Source: Ottelia alismoides (Eukaryota; Streptophyta; Magnoliopsida; Alismatales; Hydrocharitaceae). From it: a DNA stretch of 64,000 nucleotides. Position 1 is the stretch's first letter. Each line of letters opens with the position of its first letter. This document shows, in pieces, positions 35,680 to 43,686 of this stretch. The stretch covers positions 5,950,501-6,014,500 of the forward strand of contig JAZKJV010011400.1 of assembly GCA_037367405.1 (NCBI GenBank), in the 5' to 3' direction. The notes beneath the pieces are model-generated. The model saw only the letters and a list, made by a program, of their open reading frames with translations. It had not been told where the DNA came from and searched no databases. The position numbers were made by a program, and so were the translations under genes.

Positions 35680-35744
35680 CGCAAGCTCCGGGAGGGTGAA
35701 GCCGTGGGAGAGCGAAGCTCCCGCTGAGCCTTGGCTCTGCCCCG

Positions 35745-35965
35745 CTTTTTGATGTTGCGCCTTTTGGGAATGTCACCTCTCCCGGCGCAGCTGGGGGAGG
35801 TCGCAGACGAGGCCTTTAGCCGAGACTGCGGGAGGGGGCACTGCGTCATGGTTGACTCATCCCTGGCGCAGTGCCCCCTCCCGAATCTTCGCCTTAAGGG
35901 CTCGATTCGACCTCCCCCAAGCTGCGCTTGGGAGAGGTGACACACAAACGCGCAACATCAAAAAC
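35745..35965. mobile_element. MITE-like palindromic element
   Basis: Left end TTTTGATGTTGCGCC, core GTCACCTCTCCC (35772) to GGGAGAGGTGAC (35941), right end CGCGCAACATCAAAAA. Unlike other copies, it is not inside a recognisable hairpin. Repeat-derived phrases (ctcaggtggaacctcgccctccc) follow at about 35980-36030. This element and its flanks fill the 417-base gap between waaA and proC. Confidence 0.72.
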
Positions 35966-36096
35966 CGTGCTCGGGGCTTGAGGCTCAGGTGGAACCTCGC
36001 CCTCCCAGGTTCGCCCTCCCAGGTTCGCCCTCCCGGCCTCTTCGGGCATTCATTCTTGGTTTATGATAGGAGCTCTACATTCGTTAGGAATTCTCT

Positions 36097-36903
36097 ATGA
36101 CTTATGCATTAGCGTTTATTGGTGGCGGTCAGATGGCCACAGCCTTGGCGGCCGGTGCCATTAGCCGCGGGTTGCTCGACGAGGCGCAGGTCGTATTGGC
36201 CGAGCCCTACGAAGCTCAGCGCGTAAAGTTGAAAGCTCGTTTTCCCAAAGCTCACCTGGTCACCAGCGCAGCCGAGACATTGTCGCTGACGTCGCGAATC
36301 GTGTTGTCGGTCAAGCCGCAAGTTCTGTCAGCCGTCTGTACGGAGCTGAAGAAAGCAGCTACCTCCGAACACCTGTTCATTTCGATTGCAGCCGGGTTCA
36401 CGCTCTCGCAACTCGAATCGCTCCTGAGTAGTCAGCGCGTCATTCGTGTCATGCCCAATACGCCAGCGCAAGTGGGTCATGGGGCGGCGGGTATCTCAGT
36501 CGCCTCAGGCGCGACGCAGGGGGATATCGAGTTCGTCGAGCAGTTGATGGGTTCGGTCGGTCGATCGGTGCGTGTGCCGGATAGCTTGATGCACGCGGTA
36601 ACCGGTTTAAGTGGATCGGGGCCAGCCTATGTTTACTTGATGATCGATGCCCTCAGCGATGGGGCTGTGGCTCAAGGTCTGCCGCGCGACCTGGCGCTAA
36701 CGCTGGCTGCGCAGACGGTTCTTGGTGCTGCGCAGATGGTCCTTGAGACCGGTCTGCATCCTGGCGTGCTGCGTGATCAAGTGACCAGCCCCGGTGGTAC
36801 GACCATCGCCGGCCTCCGCGCCCTGGAGCAAGCGGCAGTGCGCAGCGGCTTTATCGAAGCGATAGCCGCCGCAACCGCGCGCTCCAAGGAACTGGCCCAG
36901 TAA
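36097..36903 (+). CDS. proC: Pyrroline-5-carboxylate reductase ProC
   Basis: Last step of proline synthesis: NAD(P)H-dependent reduction of 1-pyrroline-5-carboxylate in the cytoplasm. 268 residues, the usual length. The N-terminal dinucleotide fold opens with LAFIGGGQMATALAAGAISR; SVKPQVLSAV and VIRVMPNTPAQVGHGAAGIS follow. The C-terminal family signature is HAVTGLSGSGPAYVYLMIDA, then LRDQVTSPGGTTIAGLRALE (P5CR signature). AGGAA lies 6 bases before the ATG. Flanked on both sides by MITE-like elements and apparently a single-gene unit. Confidence 0.97.
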   Translation: MTYALAFIGGGQMATALAAGAISRGLLDEAQVVLAEPYEAQRVKLKARFPKAHLVTSAAETLSLTSRIVLSVKPQVLSAVCTELKKAATSEHLFISIAAGFTLSQLESLLSSQRVIRVMPNTPAQVGHGAAGISVASGATQGDIEFVEQLMGSVGRSVRVPDSLMHAVTGLSGSGPAYVYLMIDALSDGAVAQGLPRDLALTLAAQTVLGAAQMVLETGLHPGVLRDQVTSPGGTTIAGLRALEQAAVRSGFIEAIAAATARSKELAQ

Positions 36904-36946
36904 GACTGCGCTCAACGCACTCGTCAGTGAGTTGTCGATTGGTGTA

Positions 36947-37001
36947 GCCACCGTCGCCAGACGGTGGACCGACGCATGGTAGCCACCGTCGCCAGACAGT
37001 G
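36947..37001. repeat. Two adjacent 20-bp hairpin repeats
   Basis: CCACCGTC-GCCA-GACGGTGG at about 36949-36968, and an imperfect copy (GACAGTGG arm) beginning near 36982, both preceded by GTAG. Downstream of proC. Confidence 0.75.
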
Positions 37002-37034
37002 GAAGCGAAAGGCAAAGATCCCCACCGCCTGGCA

Positions 37035-37263
37035 GTTTTGATGTTGCGACTTTTGTGAATGTCACCTCATGTCACCTCTCCCGGCGCAGCTGGGGGAGGT
37101 CGCAGACGAGGCCTTTAGCCGAGACTGCGGGAGGGGGCCATGCGCCATGGTTGACTCATCCCTGGCGCAATGCCCCCTCCCGAATCTTCGCCTTAAGGGC
37201 TCGATTCGACCTCCCCCAAGCTGCGCTTGGGAGAGGTGACACAAAAACGCGCAACGTCAAAAC
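37035..37263. mobile_element. MITE-like element inside a CCACCGCC/GGCGGTGG hairpin, flanked by TGGC
   Basis: Left: CCACCGCC, TGGC (37030-37033), then GTTTTGATGTTGCG. The core GTCACCTCTCCC (37071) to GGGAGAGGTGAC (37240) is preceded by a duplicated gtcacctcat. Right: CGCAACGTCAAAAC (ends 37263), TGGC (37265-37268), GGCGGTGG. Excision of the element plus one TGGC would restore CCACCGCCTGGCGGCGGTGG, the variant also seen at 49721-49740. Confidence 0.78.
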
Positions 37264-37360
37264 CTGGCGGCGGTGGCTACGAATACTGACGGATACTGAC
37301 GAATTCTGAGTTATACTCAAGGATTGGTAACCAACTTCGCAAAAACTGCCTGGCCATTGC

Positions 37361-38758
37361 ATGCCGCCTGTACCACAGTTGGAATTCGATCAAGGAACGC
37401 TGACGCTCAGCCACTGGAACCGGGCCGCGCTGGAGAAAGTCTTTCCGGCTGAGCTTTGGAGTTGGGATCCGCGCAGTCAATGTTGGCGCGCCCCAGCCAT
37501 ACATTACCAGCGCATCGCGCAAGCGCTCAGCGAGAGATCGGTCGGCACCGTGGATCAAGTGGCTCAGTGGCAAAGTGTCAACTATGCCAAGGTGCAGTTG
37601 CCTGAGCTGCGTACTGAGCAGCAAACGGCCGTATCGAATTGGCTGGCTGCGCGGCGCGGCCTGGTGGTCATGCCAACGGGCACGGGCAAGACAGAAGTCG
37701 CCCTGCGTTTGATGGCCGAGACTGGCTGCAGCACCCTGGTCGTCGCGCCGGTGCGCGACTTGATGTATCAGTGGCACGCGCGCATCTTGCGGGCTCTCGA
37801 TTATGATGCTGGGATCATCGGCGATAACACGTTTAATGTCAAAGCCGTCTCGGTAACCACTTATGATAGCGCCTGTATCCACATGCCCAAGTTGGGCAAT
37901 CGCTTTCGCTTTTTGATCTTCGACGAATGCCATCACTTGCCCGGCATGATGCGTAGCGATGCCGCGCGCATGTCGATCGCGCCCTGGCGGCTGGGATTGT
38001 CGGCCACTCCCGAGCGTTCCGATGGCCGACATGCGCTCTTTGAAGAACTGATTGGCCCGGAACTTTATCGGCTAAAGATAGACGAAGTTCGCGGACGCAC
38101 GCTGGCTGAGTATTCGGTGATCCGCATACCGGTGCATTTGAATGAGCAAGAGCAAGCGCGTTACGAAGCCTTGGGACGCGAGGTGCGCCAGTTCATGCTG
38201 GACGCCATGGAAAAGGATCCTGACTTTACCTGGGAAAAACTGTGTGCTAATTCGGCCGTTGATGTCGGTAGTCGCCGGGCACTGGAGGCCTATCGAGCCA
38301 AGCAAGCGATTGAAGACCGAGCCGAAGAGAAGCTGCGCATCCTGGAAGACTTGTTTCGATTGCATCTGGGATCACCCATGTTGATCTTTGCCGGTAGCAA
38401 CGCCATGGCGCGAGCTGTGTCGCTGCGTTTTCTTATTCCATGTCTGCTCAGTCATTGCGGCAAACGCGAGCGGTTGGACTACTTGGAAGGTTTGCGCGAC
38501 GGAGTCTATCCGGCGATCGTAGCCAACCAGGTCTTGGATGAAGGCGTGGATATTCCCGCCGTGAAACTGGCGGTGGTGATTGGCGGGATGGCATCCACCA
38601 AGCAAGCCCAGCAGCGATTAGGTAGAATCCTGCGCAAATCCGGTTCGCATTCCGCGACCCTCTACGAAGTCGTTTGCCAGGACACCAACGAAGCCACCCG
38701 ATCAAGGAAACGCCGAGCCACCGATGCTTACGCGGGAACTCGCCATCGTCGAGTATAA
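37361..38758 (+). CDS. XPB-like superfamily 2 DNA helicase
   Basis: 465 residues. Motif I PTGTGKT (105-111), motif Ia VVAPVRDLMYQW, motif II DECH (188-191), motif III LSATPERSDG (213-222), motif V VLDEGVDIPAVKLAV and motif VI QQRLGRILRK. The ~90-residue N-terminal region ending LRTEQQTAV resembles the damage-recognition/Q-motif part of XPB relatives. Size and order match archaeal XPB, a 3'-5' helicase in DNA repair or transcription-coupled processes. The gene overlaps the following DUF790 gene by 35 bases, the arrangement known for archaeal XPB-Bax1 partners. ATG 37361 is chosen as the first good start; no strong RBS. Confidence 0.9.
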   Translation: MPPVPQLEFDQGTLTLSHWNRAALEKVFPAELWSWDPRSQCWRAPAIHYQRIAQALSERSVGTVDQVAQWQSVNYAKVQLPELRTEQQTAVSNWLAARRGLVVMPTGTGKTEVALRLMAETGCSTLVVAPVRDLMYQWHARILRALDYDAGIIGDNTFNVKAVSVTTYDSACIHMPKLGNRFRFLIFDECHHLPGMMRSDAARMSIAPWRLGLSATPERSDGRHALFEELIGPELYRLKIDEVRGRTLAEYSVIRIPVHLNEQEQARYEALGREVRQFMLDAMEKDPDFTWEKLCANSAVDVGSRRALEAYRAKQAIEDRAEEKLRILEDLFRLHLGSPMLIFAGSNAMARAVSLRFLIPCLLSHCGKRERLDYLEGLRDGVYPAIVANQVLDEGVDIPAVKLAVVIGGMASTKQAQQRLGRILRKSGSHSATLYEVVCQDTNEATRSRKRRATDAYAGTRHRRV

Positions 38759-39926
38759 GGGAACGCAAGCGCTCCCTGACAAATTGACCGCCAAGAAGCA
38801 TGGGCATTACCTGGCCTATGCGCAGCAGATGTGCGAGGTCTATCAGCAGAGCCTCGGCTTGACGCGCCGCGAGATTCATCGCGCGATTCGGCGGATTTTC
38901 GAGCAAGAGATGGATTGCCCGCCGCGACGCATCGATGCTTTCTGTAAATTGCTGGATGAGGTCTCGGTCTACCAGCATGATGATTCAGCCTCGGTTGCCA
39001 GGCTGAGACAAAAAGTCTTTCAAGCGGCTGCCGCCTTGCATCCGCTGGTCAGCCAGGCCGATCCCTGGTTTGAACACGACGAGCAATTGGCCAAAGATCA
39101 GATCGCCCAGCAGTTGGGGATGACCTGGCCTGAGATTGAAGCGCGCTTGTTTTCGGACATCATCGAGTTTCACCGGCTCGAAAGTTTCCCCGGTTATGCC
39201 GAACCGCGGCAGTTGTTGGCTCGCTACAACGTGGCTCAAACTCAAGTGGCTTTATTCGATGCCACGCGTTTGACGATCTGGGCCACCGACGACTTTAAAA
39301 CCATCTTGCGTTATGCCAAGCTAGCGCGACTGATGCATATGATTCATCGCACGGCCGATGGCTACCGTTTCGACTTGAGCGGTCCGGCTTCGCTGTTTGC
39401 CCACACGCAACGATATGGCGTAGCGATGGCCAGGTTTCTGCCCGGGTTACTCGCGTGCCGAGGTTGGCGGATGTTGGCTCAGTTGCGTCCACCGCGCTGG
39501 CGCGGATATATCCAGTTGAGCTTGGACGATCGTTGCGGCTTGTCGAGCCAGGCCGCCGAGGTGCAAGAGTTTGACAGCCAGGTCGAACAGAAGTTTGCCG
39601 AGCGCTGGGGAACGGAGCCGCGCGAGGGTTGGACGTTAACGCGTGAATCAGAGATCTACCATCAAGGCCAGGTCGTGTTCATGCCTGACTTTGTCCTGCA
39701 CCATACCTCAGGACGCCGCGTGATGCTGGAGATCGTTGGCTTTTGGACGCCTGAGTATCTCAAGCACAAGCAAGCCACCCTGGCCAAATTCCCCGATCAC
39801 CGCATCCTGCTGGTGGTCTCTCACCAGGCAGAAGCCGCCTTCGAGCACCTGCCCAACGTCATCACCTACCGAACCTCGATCAAGCTGAATGAAGTGCTTG
39901 ATTGGCTTCGCCAATTGACGTTTTAG
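38724..39926 (+). CDS. DUF790 (Bax1-like) nuclease, partner of the XPB-like helicase
   Basis: 400 residues. The opening MLTRELAIVEYKG and length fit DUF790, the family of archaeal Bax1, an XPB-binding structure-specific nuclease. Near the C-terminus, FMPDFVLHH with VMLEIVGFW gives a PD-(D/E)XK-type arrangement: Asp322 after Pro321 and Glu336, followed by Lys residues in TPEYLKHKQ. The middle region is helical and degenerate. Start and helicase end overlap by 35 bases in another frame, so the two are surely one transcript and probably translationally coupled. Expected activity is DNA cleavage coordinated with helicase unwinding; in this organism that remains inferred. Confidence 0.87.
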   Translation: MLTRELAIVEYKGTQALPDKLTAKKHGHYLAYAQQMCEVYQQSLGLTRREIHRAIRRIFEQEMDCPPRRIDAFCKLLDEVSVYQHDDSASVARLRQKVFQAAAALHPLVSQADPWFEHDEQLAKDQIAQQLGMTWPEIEARLFSDIIEFHRLESFPGYAEPRQLLARYNVAQTQVALFDATRLTIWATDDFKTILRYAKLARLMHMIHRTADGYRFDLSGPASLFAHTQRYGVAMARFLPGLLACRGWRMLAQLRPPRWRGYIQLSLDDRCGLSSQAAEVQEFDSQVEQKFAERWGTEPREGWTLTRESEIYHQGQVVFMPDFVLHHTSGRRVMLEIVGFWTPEYLKHKQATLAKFPDHRILLVVSHQAEAAFEHLPNVITYRTSIKLNEVLDWLRQLTF

Positions 39927-39937
39927 AGCAGCGTAGA

Positions 39938-39956
39938 GCGTCTGTCTCAGACGCTG
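39938..39956. repeat. AGCGTCTG hairpin repeat
   Basis: AGCGTCTGTCTCAGACGCT, a near-perfect hairpin 12 bases after the DUF790 stop. A related ctcgggagagacgctct phrase occurs at about 40036. No T-run. Confidence 0.6.
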
Positions 39957-40048
39957 TGCACCCGGTGTAACCAGAGTCTCTAAAGCAAGTTCGGTCGGTT
40001 GGTTTGCAGAGGCTTGTAGCGTGCTACTAGCGGCTCGGGAGAGACGCT

Positions 40049-41653
40049 CTAGACGCGAAGAGAGACTGGGCGAGCTAGGCTTAGCTCGTTGACGGTCGAC
40101 TCAGAGACGATTCTTGGGGTCATGTCGATCTCTTCGTTCTCGGGGCCTTGGGCGGGCGGCTGCGGCGAGCGGGTGATCAGGGATCGCACCAGCGCTTGCA
40201 TCACGCCCATGCCACCGGCCAGGATCAACGAAGCGACCAGCAGGATCGCGCGTTTGGGACTGGCCTTCTTCAGTTGCAGCGAAGCCGGCTGGACGATCGA
40301 AATCTCGCTCAAACCCTCGCGGTCCAGACTCTCGAGCAACTTGGCCTTGTCGCGGCTTTGCGCGTTCTGCAGGTAAACGTTTTCAGCCAGCGTGGCTTGC
40401 CAGTTCAGCTTGGTCAGCTCCAACTCATTCCTGTTAAGCTTGACGATCTTATCATCCAGGTCTACCAGGTGATTCTTGAGCGAATCGCGTCGAGCCTCCA
40501 AACCATCTTTGCGTACCAGGGCCGAGCGGTAGGCAATCTCCAGCTGCTGATAAACAGGATTGACCGCTTCGCGATTCTGGGGTTGTTCTTTGCGTTCGGT
40601 CTTGGCAATCGCAGTGGCCGCTTCCAGTTGTTCACGCACCGCTTTCAGTTGCGGATGATCTTCACGCAAGCGCGAGGCAAGCTCCTTGGCTTGCATCTCC
40701 AGCGCGTACAACTGTTGACGCATGCCATCACCCGTATTGGCGGTGATGCCGGTGATCGTTTCCAGCTTGACGCGTTCAGGCGTCGACTTCATTTCCACCT
40801 GGTAACGTTCGACTTCGGAAGTGGTGGCAGCCAGGTCGACTTCCACCTGGTCCAGTTCGCGCTGGGCTTGCGAAAGTTGTTCACGCAGGGCGGCCCGGCC
40901 CGATTCGATTTCGATCAAGCCCATGTCATCTTTGGCTTTGCGCACCATCTCTTTGGCAGCGACGGCTTCATCGTAGGCTTTGTTGGTTTGCGTCTCGAAG
41001 AACCCCAAGGCACCGCCGTTGCGATAGGCGTTAACATGGTAGATCTGATACTGCTCGATCAGAGCGCTCAGCAGATCTTGCGAGAGATAGGGCGAGCCGG
41101 AACGGACACGCACGTGAATGGTGTATGCATTCTTGGCAGTGGTGAATTCGATATTGTTCTGCAGCTTGGCGATCGCTTCTTCTTGTTGCAGATGCAGTTC
41201 AGCTTCTTCCGAGGTCAGTTCGCCCTCTGCATCATCGCTGCCGGCAACACTGCCAGAAGGAATCAGGGACAGCAAGCCTTGCAAAGTGGTTTCGACGATG
41301 CCATGCGGTTCAAGGATACGCTCAGCCCCGACTTGTTCGACGATCTTGGCAGCCAGTGCTCGGCTTTGCAGCATCTCCTTGACGGAGTTGACTTGCGAGA
41401 CACGCGTCTCTTGGACCGAGACAGTGGGAGTGATGTTGCTGGTTGGGTCGCTCGAGAGAGTGTTGCGGCCTAAACGTACCAGCAGTTGAGCGTCCGAATC
41501 GTATTTGACAGGCAAGAGCCACACGACGACCGCCAGCAGCACAGCCATGCCCGCAGTGACGGCTACGATGCTACCGCGTTGTTGCCACAGGGAACGCAGG
41601 AGTTCGCTGACGCTGAGCGATGCGAACCATTCCACGCTATTGTCTCGAACCAC
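40049..41653 (-). CDS. Wzz-like polysaccharide chain-length / GumC-type protein
   Basis: 534 residues with the polysaccharide co-polymerase layout: a cytoplasmic N-terminus with LRSLWQQRG, TM1 (~30-50, IVAVTAGMAVLLAVVVWLL), a Wzz domain start (YDSDAQLLVRLGRNTL), a long periplasmic coiled-coil region (~190-450), and TM2 (~480-503, ILLVASLILAGGMGVMQAL) preceded by a Pro-containing VQPASLQLKKASPKR. A short cytoplasmic tail lacks a tyrosine-kinase domain, so a kinase partner, if any, is encoded elsewhere. It sets glycan chain length or links export for exopolysaccharide/O-antigen. No glycosyltransferase operon surrounds it. The gene is divergent from the small membrane protein gene. Confidence 0.88.
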   Translation of the reverse strand: MVRDNSVEWFASLSVSELLRSLWQQRGSIVAVTAGMAVLLAVVVWLLPVKYDSDAQLLVRLGRNTLSSDPTSNITPTVSVQETRVSQVNSVKEMLQSRALAAKIVEQVGAERILEPHGIVETTLQGLLSLIPSGSVAGSDDAEGELTSEEAELHLQQEEAIAKLQNNIEFTTAKNAYTIHVRVRSGSPYLSQDLLSALIEQYQIYHVNAYRNGGALGFFETQTNKAYDEAVAAKEMVRKAKDDMGLIEIESGRAALREQLSQAQRELDQVEVDLAATTSEVERYQVEMKSTPERVKLETITGITANTGDGMRQQLYALEMQAKELASRLREDHPQLKAVREQLEAATAIAKTERKEQPQNREAVNPVYQQLEIAYRSALVRKDGLEARRDSLKNHLVDLDDKIVKLNRNELELTKLNWQATLAENVYLQNAQSRDKAKLLESLDREGLSEISIVQPASLQLKKASPKRAILLVASLILAGGMGVMQALVRSLITRSPQPPAQGPENEEIDMTPRIVSESTVNELSLARPVSLRV

Positions 41654-42106
41654 GGATTCACCTAACCAATCGAGTAGGGATTGCCGCCCGCACTGGCTGC
41701 TTCACGCAAGGCGAAGGCAGGTCATCGGACGCCACAGGTCAACCTCCTCCCAGCTTAATTGCTCTCCCCGGTCAAATCTCAGCTCATCAGGCTCGCGGCG
41801 GAGGAAAACTGCTATCGCAGTCACATTGTAACGTTTCAGCGACTTTTGGGTGCAAAACTTGACGAAACCGCCCCTGGGCGACTAGTGTAAAGGTTGCAGG
41901 TTAGCCGTAGCTTGGCCACTCCTGGCCGAATTCATCACTAATTACGGGCAAGAGTGCCCGTGCTAGGGTGTTGGTTACGGGCAGGAGTGCCCGTGCTACG
42001 TTGGTGGCTACGGGCAGCAGTGCCCGGGCCGCGTGATTTTGGCTGCCCGGGGACCGGGCCGGCGATTTAGACCTCCTTTTCAACCTTATTTTTTAGTTGA
42101 CCATCC
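41654..42106. other. Intergenic region upstream of the Wzz-like gene and the small membrane protein gene
   Basis: 453 bases holding, in order, a non-repetitive stretch (41654-41900) that should contain the Wzz gene promoter, a TAGCTTGGCCACTCCTGGCCGA hairpin-like phrase at about 41908-41930 (also at 55742-55763), and the triple hairpin described separately. Confidence 0.5.
41944..42029. repeat. Three phased hairpins, 33-bp period (ACGGGCA...TGCCCGT)
   Basis: ACGGGCA-AGAG-TGCCCGT at 41944, ACGGGCA-GGAG-TGCCCGT at 41977 and ACGGGCA-GCAG-TGCCCGG at 42010: 7-bp stems, 4-base loops, exact 33-base spacing, each followed by GCTA or GCC. The short minus-strand ORF over this region (ARALLPV repeated) is an artefact of the repeat. 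Confidence 0.8.
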
Positions 42107-42349
42107 ATGCCAGCGATCCTTTGGCCAATCTCGTGGATTCTGTTTATGGTCGGCCTGTGGGTCGCGTTTGGCATTGTGGCCATGAAGGAAAGCAAGGCTC
42201 GCAAGAAGGCTGCGAAGGAGCTGCAGGCCAGTCAGCAAGCCATGGCGGGAGTGGGCGCGGAAATGGCGCCTGCAGGCGCCGGTGGCTTTGACGATGGCTT
42301 TGGCCAGCCTGCCGAATTCGCCGAGTTCGATGAGAACGCTTTCAAGTAG
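42107..42349 (+). CDS. Small single-pass membrane protein
   Basis: 80 residues. One N-terminal transmembrane helix (~5-25, LWPISWILFMVGLWVAFGIV) precedes a basic cytoplasmic stretch (KESKARKKAAKE) and an Ala/Gly tail ending in an acidic FDDGFGQPAEFAEFDENAF. Positive residues after the helix suggest an N-out topology. Composition and a lone Met start make a real gene likely, although no clear RBS is visible. It lies 89 bases before carA on the same strand. Function not recognised; a planctomycete-specific family is possible. Confidence 0.68.
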   Translation: MPAILWPISWILFMVGLWVAFGIVAMKESKARKKAAKELQASQQAMAGVGAEMAPAGAGGFDDGFGQPAEFAEFDENAFK

Positions 42350-42438
42350 CAAGCTCCTTCCGCAAACCGACCGGCCTATCTATAATCCTGCAAGTTTATC
42401 CACGATACGCTTGTTGACGGGCTGGGAGGTCTTGAACG

Positions 42439-43566
42439 TTGCCACAATTCGGTGAAGTTGCCAAGCTGGCTCTGGAAGATGGCACTGTCTTTGAAGGATT
42501 AGCTTTCGGCGCCCGTGGTGAGACCTCCGGCGAAGTTGTCTTCAATACTTCGATGACCGGATACCAGGAGATTCTCACTGATCCCAGCTACCGTGGTCAG
42601 ATTGTGACCATGACCTACACGGAGATTGGCAACTACGGTACCAACCCGGTCGATGTCGAAAGCGGCAAGCCCCAAGTGGCCGGTTTCATCGTTCGCCAAG
42701 GCAGCCGCTTGCATAGCAACTTTCGCTCGCAGTCCGGGCTGGAAGACTATCTCAAGCGAAACAACATCGTTGGACTGGCAGGTATCGATACGCGAGCTCT
42801 GGTGCGCCACATTCGCAGTAAAGGCGCTCTCAAAGGCGTCCTCTCGTCGACCGACCAGGACAACGCTTCGTTAGTCAAGAAGGCGATCGAAAGTCCCGGT
42901 TTGGTTGGTCGCGATCTGGTTCGCGAAGTTATCCCAGAGCGTGTGCAGAATTGGGATGAGGGGTTGTTCCAGTTAGAGGTCGGCCCCTCGACCCCCGCAG
43001 CCGTGGATGGTCGTCCTCATATTGTCTGCCTCGATTTCGGCATGAAGTGGAATATTGCTCGACACCTGGCCGAGCGTGGCAACCGGGTCACCATTCTGCC
43101 AGGCACCGCCACGGCGGAAGAGGTGATGAAGCTGAATCCCGATGGCATCTTTCTGTCCAACGGTCCCGGCGACCCGGAACCGCTCGAATATGCAATCAGT
43201 ACGATCCGGGCGCTGCTGGGCAAGAAACCGGTCTTCGGCATTTGCCTGGGCCATCAACTGCTCAGCCTGGCCTGTGGAGCCAAGACTTTCAAGCTGAAGT
43301 TTGGCCACCGCGGCAGTAATCAACCCGTGCTAAATATCGACAGTGGCAAAGTAGAAATCACCTCTCAGAACCACGGCTTCGCCGTCGATGAAGCTTCGCT
43401 ACCATCGACCTTGCGCATCACGCATCGCAACCTGAACGATAACACGATCGCCGGTGTCATGCACACTGAGTTAAAAGCCTTCAGCGTTCAGTATCACCCC
43501 GAAGCCTCCGCGGGCCCTCACGACAGCCAGTATCTGTTCGACCAGTTCCAAGCCCAGCTAGGCTAA
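42439..43566 (+). CDS. carA: Carbamoyl-phosphate synthase small (glutaminase) subunit CarA
   Basis: Hydrolyses glutamine and passes ammonia to CarB to make carbamoyl phosphate for arginine and pyrimidines. 375 residues, normal length. N-terminal domain: LALEDGTVFEGLAFG and SGEVVFNTSMTGYQEILTDP; GIDTRALVRHIRSKGALKGV follows. Class I glutamine amidotransferase domain (~195-370): nucleophile in GICLGHQLLSLA, NHGFAVD, and catalytic His/Glu in VQYHPEASAGPHD. The start codon is TTG at 42439, supported by GGGAGGT 8 bases upstream and by the absence of other in-frame starts before the conserved region. carB is not in the window. Confidence 0.97.
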   Translation: MPQFGEVAKLALEDGTVFEGLAFGARGETSGEVVFNTSMTGYQEILTDPSYRGQIVTMTYTEIGNYGTNPVDVESGKPQVAGFIVRQGSRLHSNFRSQSGLEDYLKRNNIVGLAGIDTRALVRHIRSKGALKGVLSSTDQDNASLVKKAIESPGLVGRDLVREVIPERVQNWDEGLFQLEVGPSTPAAVDGRPHIVCLDFGMKWNIARHLAERGNRVTILPGTATAEEVMKLNPDGIFLSNGPGDPEPLEYAISTIRALLGKKPVFGICLGHQLLSLACGAKTFKLKFGHRGSNQPVLNIDSGKVEITSQNHGFAVDEASLPSTLRITHRNLNDNTIAGVMHTELKAFSVQYHPEASAGPHDSQYLFDQFQAQLG

Positions 43567-43581
43567 CCCCGCCGGACTCGT

Positions 43582-43665
43582 AGCCACCGTCGCCAACTCG
43601 TAGCCACCGTCGCCAGACGGTGGACGCGCCAGTTGGCGTTTTCCACCGCTTGGCAGCGGTGGCTA
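43582..43665. repeat. Cluster of hairpin repeats between carA and glutamate dehydrogenase
   Basis: A broken copy, a perfect CCACCGTC-GCCA-GACGGTGG (43604-43623) and a CCACCGCT-TGGC-AGCGGTGG copy (43643-43662) followed by CTACC. The two complete hairpins bracket a CGCCAGTTGGCGTTTT spacer, another form of the double-hairpin composite. It lies between convergent genes. Confidence 0.78.
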
Positions 43666-43686
43666 CCAATAGTGCTTCCAGCCTGG

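Noticed and set aside
40148..41473. 441-codon frame antisense to the Wzz-like gene
   Set aside because: Shadow frame; the opposite strand has two TM helices and coiled-coil exactly as expected for Wzz.
41944..42029. CRISPR array
   Set aside because: Three units with short, related spacers and palindromic repeats with no unique spacers; no cas genes in the window.
41901..42083. 60-codon minus-strand ORF with repeated ARALLPV
   Set aside because: Direct translation of the 33-base hairpin repeat; no start signal.
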